From: Cryobacterium sp.
GTDB lineage: Bacteria > Actinomycetota > Actinomycetes > Actinomycetales > Microbacteriaceae
DNA: 51,067 nt
Direction of reading: 5' to 3'
Assembly: GCF_026786305.1 (NCBI RefSeq)
Contig: NZ_JAJAYI010000074.1
Span: 1-51,067, forward strand
A model generated the notes under the pieces. It searched no databases and had not been told where the DNA came from. It saw nothing but the letters and a program-made list of their open reading frames with translations. A program made the translations under genes and the position numbers. This document shows, one piece after another, positions 17,702 to 26,882 of the stretch (position 1 is its first letter; every line of letters starts with the position of its first letter).

Positions 17702-18658
17702 ATGCGTACCTTCTACCCCGAGTGTGAACCCTACGAAACCGGCATGCTCGATGTCGGTGACAATCAGACCATCTACTGGGAGGCCTCGGGCAATCCCGAC
17801 GGCAAGCCGGCGGTATATCTGCACGGCGGCCCGGGCGGCGCATCCGGCGCGGACCAGCGGCGGGTGTTCGACCCGGCGAAGTACCGCATCATCCTGTTCG
17901 ACCAGCGTGGCTGCGGCCTCAGCACGCCGCACGCGAGCGCGCCCGACGTCGACCTGAGCGTCAACACCACCTGGGCCCTCGTGGCCGACCTGGAAAAACT
18001 GCGCGAGCACCTCGGCATCGAGCGCTGGCTGGTCTGCGGAGGATCGTGGGGCAGCACCTTGGCTCTCGCCTACGCCGAGACGCACCCCGAGAAGGTCACC
18101 GAGCTCGTCGTGCGCGGCATCTTCACACTGCGACCGGTCGAGCTCGACTGGTTCTACGAGGGCGGCGCCGCCGCGATCTACCCCGACCTGTGGGAGTCGT
18201 TCCTCGCGCCCGTTCCCGAAAATGAGCGCGGTCACCTGATTCAGGCTTATGGCCGGCTGCTGCACGACCCCGACCAGTTCGTGCGCGAACGTGCCGGCGT
18301 GGCCTGGGCCACCTGGGAATCCTCGACGATCACCCTGCTGCAGGAGCCCGACAAGATCGCACACTTCTCAGACCCTGCCTTTGCGGTGGCATTCGCTCGT
18401 ATCGAAAACCATTTCTTCGCCAACCGGGGCTGGTTCACCCCGAACCAGCTCATCGACAACGCGTCCCGACTCGCCGACATTCCTGGCGTCATCGTGCAGG
18501 GCCGCTATGACATGTGCACCCCCGCGTTCACCGCGTGGGACCTGCACAAGAACTGGCCGGAAGCCGAATTCCAGCTGATTCCCGACGCCGGCCATGCCTT
18601 CGACCAGCCCGGCATCCTCGACGCCATCATCGAGGCGACCGACCGCTTCGCCGCCTAG
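17702..18658 (+). CDS. pip: Proline iminopeptidase
   Basis: A 318-residue alpha/beta hydrolase of peptidase family S33 that removes N-terminal proline from peptides in the cytoplasm. Oxyanion motif 'LHGGPGG', the nucleophile elbow 'GGSWGSTLALAYA' with the catalytic Ser, and the catalytic His in 'DAGHAFDQP' are visible, and the start 'RTFYPECEPYETGMLDV' is typical. It stands alone, 37 bases after the response regulator. Length matches the family. Confidence 0.95.
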   Translation: MRTFYPECEPYETGMLDVGDNQTIYWEASGNPDGKPAVYLHGGPGGASGADQRRVFDPAKYRIILFDQRGCGLSTPHASAPDVDLSVNTTWALVADLEKLREHLGIERWLVCGGSWGSTLALAYAETHPEKVTELVVRGIFTLRPVELDWFYEGGAAAIYPDLWESFLAPVPENERGHLIQAYGRLLHDPDQFVRERAGVAWATWESSTITLLQEPDKIAHFSDPAFAVAFARIENHFFANRGWFTPNQLIDNASRLADIPGVIVQGRYDMCTPAFTAWDLHKNWPEAEFQLIPDAGHAFDQPGILDAIIEATDRFAA

Positions 18659-18708
18659 TGCGCTGAGAATTTATCAGGCAATCCTGACCGATCTGCAATA
18701 CTGACCCC

Positions 18709-19692
18709 ATGACCGACTCGATCTTCGCCTCCCTCGCCGTCGTGGTGGTGAATTTCGGGTCGTCTACGTTGCTCGAAGAGAACCTGCAACCGCTGTCCCG
18801 ATCGGCACCGGGCCTGCAGGTCGTCGTCGTTGACAACTTCACCGATGCGGCCGAGCAGGCCAGAGTGACGGCGCTCGCCGAACGAGAGGGCTGGCACCAC
18901 GTGCTGTCGCCAACCAACCGCGGTTTTGGCGGTGGAATGAATCTCGGCGTCGCGCGGGCGCAGCAGACCGGCCGCACCCACTTTCTTCTGTTGAATCCGG
19001 ATGCCGTCATCCCCGCCGACCAGGTCGCCCGCCTGCTCGAGGTTGTCACGGCGCATCCGCTCACCCTGGTATCGCCGCGCATCCTGCGGCCGGACGGCAC
19101 GGTGTGGTTTGACGGAAGCGATCTGTATCTCGCCGACGGCCGCGTGCGCGCGACTCGCAGACGTGGGGACTTTGTGAGCGCACGGGTCACGCCGTGGCTG
19201 AGCGGCGCCTGCCTCCTGATCAGTTCCGAGCTCTGGCGCCGGGTCGGCGGGTTCAGCGATGACTATTTTTTGTACTGGGAAGACGTCGAGCTCTCGCACC
19301 GGGTGTTACAGGCCGGGGGAGCCGTTACGGTCTGTGCCAACGCGCAAGCGACCCACGCACAGGGCGGCACCCAGGGCGCCGGCCAGCACAGCGCCGGCCA
19401 GGCCAAGTCGTACTCCTACTACTACTACAACGTGCGCAACCGCCTGGTCTACGCGGCCCGCAACCTCGACGACGACGACCGCCGCCGCTGGCGTCACCGC
19501 AGCGTGCAGTCGGCCTGGGAGGTCATCTCCCGCGGGGGTCGACGCCAGTTGCTCGTCTCGTTGCAGCCCCTCATTGCTGCGGCTCGGGGGCTGCGTGACG
19601 GCCTGGCCTATCGGCCGGCTCCCGCCGCCAGGCCCACGACGGCCCCGACAGGAACGACTCCGACAGGAACGACTCCGACAGGAACGAACTAG
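18709..19692 (+). CDS. Family 2 glycosyltransferase, rhamnosyltransferase-like
   Basis: A 327-residue GT-A fold transferase and the first gene of the exopolysaccharide region. 'LAVVVVNFGSSTLL' starts the nucleotide-sugar fold, 'HFLLLNPDAVIP' holds the metal-binding acidic residue, and 'YFLYWEDVELSHRVLQAGG' is the acceptor-side motif of WbbL-like rhamnosyltransferases. The last 15 residues are a Pro-Thr-Gly-Thr-Thr repeat encoded by a 15-bp tandem repeat running into the stop codon. The stop shares CTAG with the stop of the convergent flippase gene. The sugar and acceptor are not known. Confidence 0.88.
   Translation: MTDSIFASLAVVVVNFGSSTLLEENLQPLSRSAPGLQVVVVDNFTDAAEQARVTALAEREGWHHVLSPTNRGFGGGMNLGVARAQQTGRTHFLLLNPDAVIPADQVARLLEVVTAHPLTLVSPRILRPDGTVWFDGSDLYLADGRVRATRRRGDFVSARVTPWLSGACLLISSELWRRVGGFSDDYFLYWEDVELSHRVLQAGGAVTVCANAQATHAQGGTQGAGQHSAGQAKSYSYYYYNVRNRLVYAARNLDDDDRRRWRHRSVQSAWEVISRGGRRQLLVSLQPLIAAARGLRDGLAYRPAPAARPTTAPTGTTPTGTTPTGTN
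19647..19689 (+). repeat. 15-bp tandem repeat at the 3' end of a glycosyltransferase gene
   Basis: Two copies of gacaggaacgactcc (19647-19661, 19662-19676) and a partial third (19677-19689) encode Pro-Thr-Gly-Thr-Thr and run directly into the TAG stop. The unit length of 15 equals that of the array at the paaE stop, though the sequences are unrelated. Confidence 0.95.
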
Positions 19693-21071
19693 CGCCTGCG
19701 CCGCCGAGTGAACCGTTTCGCGTATTCGCGCAGGGTCACAAAGTCGGTGCGTCGCACGCCGTAGAACTGCAGAGGGTTGATGCCGAATTTGCGATACATG
19801 AACATCAGATTCAGGTTGCTCGAGATCAGGTTGCCGGCCAGGGTTGCCAGCGCGGCCCCCATCGCCCCGAGCGGTGGTGCCAGTAGAATCAGCAGTCCAA
19901 TATTCACCAGGCAGGCGATCAGCAACGACATGCTGCGCAGGCCGGGGCGTCCGCGCGCGCTCAGGCCGGAACCGCCGATCGACCCCGGCGTACCGAGCAC
20001 CACCGCGGTGAGCAACACGACGGCCACCGGCAGCGCCGGCCGAAAATCTTCGCCGAATAGAAACGGCAGCCACCACAGCATGCTGATGCCGAGGAACAGC
20101 GCGGCCAGGCCGCACAGCATTGTCGAAATGCGGGCCGAGGATGCGAGGCGTGCGTCGACCGAATCGGCAGCATCCGCCACGAAGGTCACGTCACGAACCG
20201 CTTGGTTAATGATCAGCGGAAGCTCGCTCACGCTCACCGCGACCACGTACAGCCCGAGCTGATAGGTGCCGGCGAACGGCGTCATGAGCACTTGGTCCAG
20301 CCGGGAGAGCAGAATTCCCGACAGCGAGCCGACCCAGATGCGCAGGCCGTAGCTGAGCAGCCCGGCCGTGCGCGCCTCCCGGGGCACCTCGAAGGCGCGC
20401 GGGTCGAGGCTGCGCATGCGCCCGATATAGACGAACAGCCCGGTCACCGGCATAGCCGCCACGGCAATCGTCGCCACGAGCGGGGTCAGGGTGCCGGTGA
20501 TCCAGAACGGAATCAGCACGGCGAGCCGGAGCGACGAGGTGATGATGCGTTCCAGCGCGACCAGCCGCCAGCTTTGGGTAGCGGATGCCACCCCGCGGAA
20601 CACGCCGACCAACAGGTTGGGCACAATGGCCAGGCAGGCCACCAGGATGAGCTGCTGCACCGTGGGGTCACCGCCGCTGAGCCAGGCGGCCGACAACACG
20701 ACGGCGCCCATGGCGAGCAGTCCGGCAACGACCAGAATCAGCAAGCCCCGGTTCGACGCATTGCGGGCCAGGGTGGGGTTGCGGGCGATCGCCCAGGTGA
20801 CAGCTTCGGGAACGCCGAAGGTCGCGACGGTAACCACGAGGGCCAGTGGTGCGGTTGCGGCGGCCACCGCGCCGCGACCGTCGACACCGAGGGCCTGGGC
20901 CAGGATCGGACCGGAGAACAGCGCGACGAGGGGGGGGAAAGCGTTTCCAATCAGCGCAATCGTCATGTTGCGCGACACCGAGTTCGACGCCGCCGCCCGA
21001 CGCGTGGTCGGGCCGGCCACAGGCTCAGCAGGCCGCTGGGCCGGCGCCGGTCCGCGGGGTCGCCTAGGCAC
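19689..21071 (-). CDS. Polysaccharide flippase-like membrane protein (Wzx/MATE-like)
   Basis: About 460 residues with 12-14 hydrophobic segments, beginning around 'MTIALIGNAFPPLVALFSGP'; the first 35 residues are a Pro/Arg/Ala-rich cytoplasmic tail. The pattern fits the polysaccharide transporter family that flips undecaprenyl-linked repeat units across the membrane. The start is uncertain: GTG at 21071 (chosen) or TTG at 21074, both overlapping the upstream gene's stop by several bases, or an internal ATG at the first helix. It follows a glycosyltransferase gene on the minus strand and converges on another at 19692. Confidence 0.85.
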   Translation of the reverse strand: MPRRPRGPAPAQRPAEPVAGPTTRRAAASNSVSRNMTIALIGNAFPPLVALFSGPILAQALGVDGRGAVAAATAPLALVVTVATFGVPEAVTWAIARNPTLARNASNRGLLILVVAGLLAMGAVVLSAAWLSGGDPTVQQLILVACLAIVPNLLVGVFRGVASATQSWRLVALERIITSSLRLAVLIPFWITGTLTPLVATIAVAAMPVTGLFVYIGRMRSLDPRAFEVPREARTAGLLSYGLRIWVGSLSGILLSRLDQVLMTPFAGTYQLGLYVVAVSVSELPLIINQAVRDVTFVADAADSVDARLASSARISTMLCGLAALFLGISMLWWLPFLFGEDFRPALPVAVVLLTAVVLGTPGSIGGSGLSARGRPGLRSMSLLIACLVNIGLLILLAPPLGAMGAALATLAGNLISSNLNLMFMYRKFGINPLQFYGVRRTDFVTLREYAKRFTRRRRR

Positions 21072-22017
21072 CAACGTCGCTCACCACCGGCACGGCAGAC
21101 GGCTCCAGCGGAAGACTGGACAACCCACCCGAATCGCGTGGGTCATCGCGCAGTACCCGCTGTCGTTCGAGCGCGCCGACGCACGCCGCGAACTGCGCGT
21201 CGTTACCGCCCTCGGTCACGTTCAGCCGATAGAGGGTGCCGCGTTGCGAACCGGGAATCGCCGGATATTCCGCCTGGCTTTCGCCGACCTGTCGCGCGCG
21301 AATGCCGTGCCGCACTCCCACCGAGTAGACCCACAGATCGTCGGCCCGCGGGGCGACTCGCAGAAAGGCGTCTCCCTCGGCGCGCAGGGCGTCGAGCAAC
21401 CCGAGCGGGTAGTAGATGCCGGAGACGCCGGTGCAGAGCGTTCGAAAACTTGCGGCAGTGCCGCGGGCGGCGACCCACTCGGAATAGGGCGCCACCCGGT
21501 CGCCGTCGAAGGTGATGGTGTGGGCGCGCTGGCCGGTGATATCCAGCGGATGCCGAGCGGCCGCTTCGAGCAGCTCGGCCAGCCACGTGCGAGGATATAA
21601 CACGTCGTCGTCGGCGGCGACCAGGGGAAGCGTCGGCCCGGTCAGGGCATACGGATATTGCTTCTTGTGCGGCCCGAAGTCGGGGCAGGAACGAATCTCC
21701 AAACCCCTCCGCTGCAAGCGACGAAGCGTGGCCGGCGGGTGTGTCACGGTCGTCGTGTCATCGAGCCAGAGGATCAGCCGTCGGGGGCGAACTCGCCCGG
21801 CAGCAATGGTCTCGAGGGCGTAGAACACCAGGTCGATTCGATGGCCGAACGAGGTCAGGTTCACCACGACGGCGCCCGATCCCGTCACGGCTCGGCGGCT
21901 GAGCCGGTTGGTCAGTCGCAGGCTGGCGAGGCGTGCCCTGATACCCGCGCGCTGGGCCAAGGCGGCCGGGTCCCGGCGCAGGTCGGCGAAGAGCCGATCG
22001 AGTTTATTGATGACCAC
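21064..22017 (-). CDS. Glycosyltransferase-like protein of the polysaccharide cluster
   Basis: A 317-residue cytoplasmic protein. 'AVVVNLTSFGHRIDLVFYAL' and 'RRLILWLDDTTT' near the N terminus, and 'LPLVAADDDVLYPRTWL' with a triple-Asp metal-binding-type motif, place it with GT-A-like transferases found in capsule and exopolysaccharide loci. The second half ('YSEWVAARGTAASF', 'YYPLGLLDALR', 'APRADDLWVYSVG') matches the same group. Its stop overlaps the start of the flippase gene, so the two are coupled. The donor sugar cannot be told. Confidence 0.7.
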   Translation of the reverse strand: MVINKLDRLFADLRRDPAALAQRAGIRARLASLRLTNRLSRRAVTGSGAVVVNLTSFGHRIDLVFYALETIAAGRVRPRRLILWLDDTTTVTHPPATLRRLQRRGLEIRSCPDFGPHKKQYPYALTGPTLPLVAADDDVLYPRTWLAELLEAAARHPLDITGQRAHTITFDGDRVAPYSEWVAARGTAASFRTLCTGVSGIYYPLGLLDALRAEGDAFLRVAPRADDLWVYSVGVRHGIRARQVGESQAEYPAIPGSQRGTLYRLNVTEGGNDAQFAACVGALERQRVLRDDPRDSGGLSSLPLEPSAVPVVSDVGA

Positions 22018-22091
22018 AGGCTGCTTCCGGTCGCACGATGAAAATCTCTCATGAAATCGCCACTATACAGGGCAGGCCACCCACCCCCGCG

Positions 22092-22108
22092 CCCCCTTCT
22101 CGGGGGGG
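22092..22108. promoter_or_regulatory. C5/G5 inverted repeat between divergent polysaccharide genes
   Basis: CCCCC (22092-22096), a 5-base centre TTCTC, then GGGGGGG (22102-22108). It lies between the minus-strand glycosyltransferase start (22017) and the plus-strand promoter at 22140. Similar G/C tracts lie upstream of four other units of the locus. Confidence 0.4.
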
Positions 22109-22139
22109 TGATGTTCTCTCAGTTTGAGTCGGATCGCTC

Positions 22140-22169
22140 TTGTCGCTACTGCACGGAGCCGTCTATTCT
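22140..22169 (+). promoter_or_regulatory. Probable sigma-70-type promoter of the polymerase/acyltransferase operon
   Basis: TTGTCG (22140-22145), an 18-base spacer and TATTCT (22164-22169) lie about 75 bases before the probable GTG start at 22242. The rest of the 224-base gap to the divergent gene shows only the C5/G5 hairpin. Confidence 0.45.
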
Positions 22170-22241
22170 TATGCACGATGTGGCTGCGCAACAGGAGTCG
22201 GTGCCCGTACCGTTCCTGTGCGGCCCGGGTGGTGGTGGCTA

Positions 22242-23579
22242 GTGTCCCCTCAGGTGCGCTCCAACGAAACAGCACTGCGCCCCGCTCCGGCGCCGCCCCC
22301 GCGTACCCGCACGGGTCGTTTCGTGTACCGGGCGCCGCCCATCGTCAACAAATTCATCGTCGTGGTTGTTCTGGTCGTCGTCGCGATGCGGCTCGACATC
22401 GACCAGGGCGTCACCGTGGGCGCCGTGGCCTGTGTGGCACTGTTTCCCGTGTGGTTTCCGGTGCTGCGCCAGTATTGGGGCGCACGACTGCTTCTGCTCG
22501 GCGGAGTGGTCGCGATCGGCTCGGGCATCTGGCTCGCCGCTCTGTCGGCACCCACGCACGACACGAGCCTCGGCCAGGCCCTCGGCGCGATCGCCGGTCT
22601 GGTTGGTTTGCTGGCCGGCGTTGGATTCGTGCTTTGGGCGCGCACGGTTCTGCCGGATTCCCAGATCGCAATTTGGTACGGCGTCGGAATTCTGCTCGGC
22701 GTCTCGCCCTCAAGTGAGCTGTACGCGGCCAACCCGTGGCGGTTCGGATACTCGGTGGCCCTGACCATTCTGCTGCTCGGAATCACCCTGCAGCTGCGCC
22801 GTCGCTGGCTGGAACTAGCCGTCGCGCTGCTGCTCACCGTCGTCGCCACCGTGACGGATGCCCGATCCACGTTCGCGTTCATGCTTCTGACGGTGCTGTT
22901 GGTCGCTTGGCAAATGCGCCCCACCCGACCCACGCGCGGCAAGTCGGCACTGCGCGCCCTGCTCGGACTCGGCGTGCTCGCCCTCATCGTTTTCAACGTG
23001 ATCCAGGCGCTCATCCTCGACGGAGCGCTCGGGGAAGCCACCCGGCAGCGCACCCTCGCCCAGCTCGAGGAGACCGGTTCGCTCATCCTCGGCGGCCGTC
23101 CTGAACTCACCGCGACGATCGCGCTCATGCAGCATCAGCCGTGGGGGTTCGGCGTGGGTACCGCACCCAATCCGCAAGATATCCTGGCCGCCAAAACCGG
23201 TATGGCGGCAATCCACTACGACCCGAACAATGGGTACGTCGATAACTACATGTTCGGCGGGCACGTCGAACTGCACTCGATCATCGGCGATTTCTGGGCA
23301 GGTTTCGGCATTCCCGGGCTTCTCCTCGCCCTCATCATTCTCGTACTCATCGTGCGCAGCATCGGCAAGCACGTGTCGTCCAATACCGCCAGTGCCGTGC
23401 TGCTCTACCTCGGCATCAAGGCCGTCTGGTTCATGTTCTTCGGCCCGTTCTTCAGCTCCTCGGTCTTGCTCGTGCTCGTGCTCGGACTGCTCATCACCCG
23501 CAAGGCGCCCGCCGCAACGGATGCCGCGCTGCTGCGCCCCGCAGCCCTCCGCCCCGCGCTGGTTCGGCTCCGACGATGA
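22242..23579 (+). CDS. O-antigen ligase/polymerase-like membrane protein (Wzy-like)
   Basis: About 445 residues with 10-11 hydrophobic helices and one large outer loop after 'GGRPELTATIALMQHQPWGFG', the position where Wzy/WaaL proteins carry catalytic residues; 'QPWGFGVGTAPNPQD' resembles the conserved Pro-x-x-Gly-x-G of that group. It is the best candidate in the window for the polymerase of the repeat units. The frame is open from 22140, but translation of 22140-22241 is Cys/Trp-rich and covers the promoter, so I chose the GTG at 22242. Its stop overlaps the next gene as ATGA. Confidence 0.78.
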   Translation: MSPQVRSNETALRPAPAPPPRTRTGRFVYRAPPIVNKFIVVVVLVVVAMRLDIDQGVTVGAVACVALFPVWFPVLRQYWGARLLLLGGVVAIGSGIWLAALSAPTHDTSLGQALGAIAGLVGLLAGVGFVLWARTVLPDSQIAIWYGVGILLGVSPSSELYAANPWRFGYSVALTILLLGITLQLRRRWLELAVALLLTVVATVTDARSTFAFMLLTVLLVAWQMRPTRPTRGKSALRALLGLGVLALIVFNVIQALILDGALGEATRQRTLAQLEETGSLILGGRPELTATIALMQHQPWGFGVGTAPNPQDILAAKTGMAAIHYDPNNGYVDNYMFGGHVELHSIIGDFWAGFGIPGLLLALIILVLIVRSIGKHVSSNTASAVLLYLGIKAVWFMFFGPFFSSSVLLVLVLGLLITRKAPAATDAALLRPAALRPALVRLRR

Positions 23580-24643
23580 GCGGCACGAGGCCGTCGACCG
23601 AACGCATCGGTTGGGTTGACACCGGTCGGGGTATCGCCATCCTGCTCGTCGCCCTGTTCCACTCCGTGAATTGGCTGCTCGGCGCCGGTTTCGATATTCC
23701 GTACTGGCGAGAAATCAACGACGGGCTGTCGTCGATGCGCATGCCCCTGTTCTTCGTCTTATCGGGCCTGTTCGCCCCTAAATGGCTTCTCAAGCCCTGG
23801 CGCGATCTGTGGACGGTCAAGGTGCGTCTCTACCTCTGGGTCTTCCTGCTCTGGGAGGTGGTCGGCTCGATCGTGTTCCTGCTCGGCCAGACCATGAAGG
23901 GCGAGGGCTTCGGCTTGCGCCAGGCAGTGCTGGGCCTCGTGATGTCGCCGGTACTGCCCCGGTTTGAGCTGTGGTTCATCTGGGCGTTGTCGATCTTCTT
24001 CGTCGTCGCCAAGCTCAGCCGCCGGGTGGATCCTCGGCTGCAACTCGTGATCGCCGGCGCCGTGTCACTCGTCGCCCTGAGCGGACTGGAGACGGCCAAC
24101 GTGGGCTGGTCCGGCTCGCTCAAGTATTACTTCTTCTTTCTGGCGGGCATCTACCTGCGCAGCTGGATCATTCGCATCGGCACGGTCGACAGCCGGCTGC
24201 TGATCGGTGCGGCGATACTACTGTGGGTGGCCGTCACCGCCACCGTCGCGCTGCTCGAGCTGCGCGACGTATTCGGCCTGTACTTTCTCAACTGCCTGGT
24301 CGGTGTCATCGGCGGCATCGCGTTCAGTCGCACCCTGCGCGGCGCGCGCTGGTTCGGTGCGATCGGGCGGGTCACCCTGCCCATCTACTTGGCGCACACA
24401 CCCATCGTCATCCTGATTTCCTTCGTGCTCTCCCTGCCGAACTTCTTTCCCGCCCTCGCCGGTATCGCGCCCATACTCCCGCCCATTCTCGCGGTCACGG
24501 CCGTTCTGCTCGCCCTCGCGCTCAACCGATTCGCATCGCGCAGTTGGCTGCGCTACGCCTACGAGCCGCCGCCGTTTGTCACCGAGCTCGGGCAGCGCCG
24601 CCGCCGCATTCGCCCCGCCCGATCGACCGAAGAGTCGACATGA
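23576..24643 (+). CDS. Membrane acyltransferase family 3 protein, first of a tandem pair
   Basis: A 355-residue protein with about ten hydrophobic helices. The N-terminal 'RIGWVDTGRGIAILLVALFH' and 'SSMRMPLFFVLSGLF' are hallmarks of acyltransferase family 3, where the His and Arg are functionally important. These enzymes transfer acetyl, succinyl or similar groups to sugars exported to the cell surface. The ATG overlaps the polymerase stop and its own stop overlaps the next gene (ATGA), giving a three-gene coupled unit. The acyl group is unknown. Confidence 0.9.
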   Translation: MSGTRPSTERIGWVDTGRGIAILLVALFHSVNWLLGAGFDIPYWREINDGLSSMRMPLFFVLSGLFAPKWLLKPWRDLWTVKVRLYLWVFLLWEVVGSIVFLLGQTMKGEGFGLRQAVLGLVMSPVLPRFELWFIWALSIFFVVAKLSRRVDPRLQLVIAGAVSLVALSGLETANVGWSGSLKYYFFFLAGIYLRSWIIRIGTVDSRLLIGAAILLWVAVTATVALLELRDVFGLYFLNCLVGVIGGIAFSRTLRGARWFGAIGRVTLPIYLAHTPIVILISFVLSLPNFFPALAGIAPILPPILAVTAVLLALALNRFASRSWLRYAYEPPPFVTELGQRRRRIRPARSTEEST

Positions 24644-25692
24644 CCGGGGTGCCGGCAATAGTCCCGGGCCGAGACGCCTGGATCGACGTCGCGAAGGGAA
24701 TCGCGATCACCCTGGTCGTGCTCTATCACTCCATCATGTACTTGGACGAGGTTGGGCTGGCCGGCGCACTCGCCCCGCTCAATCCGCTGTTCGACACGTT
24801 TCGCATGCCCCTGTTTTTCTTCATGTCTGGAATTCTGGCCGCGTCGGCCATCCGCTTGCCGTACTGGCAGTTGTTTCGCAAGCGTATGTCGCTGCTCCTG
24901 TATCTCTACGGTGCGTGGGTCACCATGCAGACGCTTTTTCTGCTCGCTCTGCCGCCGATCAGCCCGTCGGGAACGCCGAACGCCACGTGGGCCAGCCTTG
25001 TCACCCTGTTCCTTCGGCCCAGTTCCAATCTGTGGTTCATCTACGCGTTGCCCCTGTTTTTCACCCTGTCCTGGCTGATGCGGCGGTGGCCTCCGCTCCT
25101 GCAGGTCGCGCTCACCATGGTCATCGCGGTGCTGTTCGGTGCGCAGCTGCTGCACACCGGCTCGCCCTGGGACAAGATGGGCAAATACCTCGTGTTTTTC
25201 ATCGCCGCCATCTACGTGGGGCCGCTCGTACGTCGCCTCGTGCCATCCGTACGGTGGTGGCATGTTGCGATGTTGTGCCTCGGGTACGCCGCACTCGTCG
25301 TCATCACCACGAAACTGACGCTGACCCGGGTTCCGTTCGTGCTGCTGGTGCTGAGCACGCTCGCTGTCATCGTCGGCATCACCGTGGCCGTGCTGCTCGC
25401 CAGGATGCCCGCTTTCGATTTCGTGCGCTCACTCGGCTCCCGCACCCTGCCGATTTATCTCCTGCACACCTTTCCGATGACGGCGCTCGCGGCTATTTTG
25501 GTCGCCTTCGACGTGCGCGTTCCGGCGATGATTGCGACAGCGTTGCCGCCGCTGCTCTGCGCCGGAGCGATAGTGGTTGCTCTGGCGCTGCACCGGCGGT
25601 TCCACGCGGTTCCGGGTGTCTTCACGGTGCCGGTCGCATCCTGGGTCATTACGCCGCAGCGCGCCGTGATTTCGACGAGCCCGCCAGGTTGA
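24640..25692 (+). CDS. Membrane acyltransferase family 3 protein, second of a tandem pair
   Basis: A 350-residue paralogue of the preceding gene with the same landmarks ('RDAWIDVAKGIAITLVVLYH', 'DTFRMPLFFFMSGILAAS', 'PSSNLWFIYALPLFF'). The ATG at 24640 overlaps the upstream stop; the frame stays open further upstream only as an overlap. The two copies have diverged throughout, so they probably modify different positions or use different acyl donors. It ends the operon that begins with the polymerase-like gene. Confidence 0.9.
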   Translation: MTGVPAIVPGRDAWIDVAKGIAITLVVLYHSIMYLDEVGLAGALAPLNPLFDTFRMPLFFFMSGILAASAIRLPYWQLFRKRMSLLLYLYGAWVTMQTLFLLALPPISPSGTPNATWASLVTLFLRPSSNLWFIYALPLFFTLSWLMRRWPPLLQVALTMVIAVLFGAQLLHTGSPWDKMGKYLVFFIAAIYVGPLVRRLVPSVRWWHVAMLCLGYAALVVITTKLTLTRVPFVLLVLSTLAVIVGITVAVLLARMPAFDFVRSLGSRTLPIYLLHTFPMTALAAILVAFDVRVPAMIATALPPLLCAGAIVVALALHRRFHAVPGVFTVPVASWVITPQRAVISTSPPG

Positions 25693-25744
25693 TTTGACGT
25701 AATTTCATTTTTGGGTAACACTCTAAACACTATCGGTGACTCCC

Positions 25745-25763
25745 TGCGGTTGCCTCAACCGCA
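25745..25763 (+). promoter_or_regulatory. Perfect hairpin in the leader of the first beta-helix gene
   Basis: TGCGGTTG (25745-25752), loop CCT, CAACCGCA (25756-25763). It lies 31 bases before the chosen ATG of the beta-helix gene. The adjacent 'ccgaacgtgcaccac' and 'cgaaat' segments recur in altered form before the second beta-helix gene, so the leaders share ancestry. A role is not known. Confidence 0.4.
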
Positions 25764-25794
25764 TACCCGAACGTGCACCACCCGAAATGAATTC

Positions 25795-26856
25795 ATGACC
25801 GATCGTATCTCGCGTACCCATCGTCGACCCTCAAGCCTCAGTCACCGCAGTACCCATCCCACCAATGTGCACCACCCGGACGTCCACCGTTTTGATCCAC
25901 CTCGTCCCCGCCTCAACCGCTCCGAGTTGCCCCACCCGGTTCGCCCTGAGCGCACACGAACGTGGCGCTTCACGAGCACGCGGAGCCCGAGCTTCGTGGC
26001 CGCCGTCACCCTCGCCCTGCTCATCCCCCTGGCCGGCCTGGCCGCTCCGGCTCAGGCTGCAACCGGAGGCGTCGTGCGTATCGCCACCGCGAGCGACAGC
26101 ACCACCGGAGTTCCTTCTGGTACGGTCCTGAAGGTGCACACTGGCGATCTCAATATCACCCAGGCCGGCACCGTCATCAGCGGACTGGACATTCGCGGCC
26201 TGGTCAAGATCAACGCGATCAACGTGACGATCAAAAACTCGATCATTCGCGGACGGAGTGTCAGTGCTCCCGCTGCGCTGGTCAACAACCTCGGTGGGCG
26301 CTCCGGCCTGAGGATCATCGACTCGGAGCTGTACCCGTCGACGCCGTCACCCGATATCAATGGGATCTACGGCTACAACTTTGCCCTGACCCGCGTCGAC
26401 ATCCACGGCGTCATTGACGGTGCTCACCTCACCGGCAGTAACGTCACTATCGCCAATTCCTGGCTGCACGGCAACCTGCACTACGCCAGTGACCCGAATC
26501 AGGGCGGCAAACCGAGCCATGATGACTCCATCCAGATTCAAAAGGGCAGCAACATCACGGTGTATGGAAGTACCCTGAGCGGCTCCCACAATGCCGGGGT
26601 ACAGATCACCCAGGACACCGGAGACGTGTCGAACTTCTCCTTCAAGAACAACTTCGCTGATGGCGGAGCCTGCACCATCAATGTGGCCCAGAAATCGTAC
26701 GGCCCCGTCTACGGCACCGTGATCACCGACAATAAGTTCGGCCGCAATACCAAGGTCGCCAACTGCGCCATTATTTCGCCCAGTACGACCAAGATCAGCA
26801 CGGCACGCAATTACTACACACCCGACAGCACAATCGTCTCGGTGCATGCCGGGTAG
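25795..26856 (+). CDS. Secreted right-handed beta-helix protein, first paralogue
   Basis: A 353-residue exported protein. A long basic/His-rich leader (about 65 residues) precedes a signal segment 'FVAAVTLALLIPLAGLAAPA' ending in AQA. The mature part has beta-helix repeats ('GTVISGLDIRGLVKINAINV', 'VTIKNSIIRG', 'RIIDSELYPS') and a conserved 'KPSHDDSIQIQKGSN'. It aligns almost end to end with the gene at 27086-28318 except for the N terminus. Such folds occur in polysaccharide lyases, depolymerases and binding proteins; I see no diagnostic catalytic set, so activity is open. The start is inferred from leader similarity; an in-frame start at 25711 exists. Confidence 0.8.
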   Translation: MTDRISRTHRRPSSLSHRSTHPTNVHHPDVHRFDPPRPRLNRSELPHPVRPERTRTWRFTSTRSPSFVAAVTLALLIPLAGLAAPAQAATGGVVRIATASDSTTGVPSGTVLKVHTGDLNITQAGTVISGLDIRGLVKINAINVTIKNSIIRGRSVSAPAALVNNLGGRSGLRIIDSELYPSTPSPDINGIYGYNFALTRVDIHGVIDGAHLTGSNVTIANSWLHGNLHYASDPNQGGKPSHDDSIQIQKGSNITVYGSTLSGSHNAGVQITQDTGDVSNFSFKNNFADGGACTINVAQKSYGPVYGTVITDNKFGRNTKVANCAIISPSTTKISTARNYYTPDSTIVSVHAG

Positions 26857-26882
26857 CCCGCCCTTCGGCTGCCACATGATCA

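Noticed and set aside
4155-19689. Tandem repeats considered as CRISPR arrays
   Set aside because: Units of 12-18 bases are contiguous, without spacers, and mostly inside coding frames; no cas genes are present.
20202-21515. 437-codon plus-strand ORF opposite the flippase
   Set aside because: It overlaps two well-supported genes and has an Arg/Gln/Pro-rich composition without any domain.
24576-25697. 373-codon ORF overlapping the second acyltransferase
   Set aside because: This is a frame-shifted shadow; the acyltransferase frame has clear family motifs and coupled starts.
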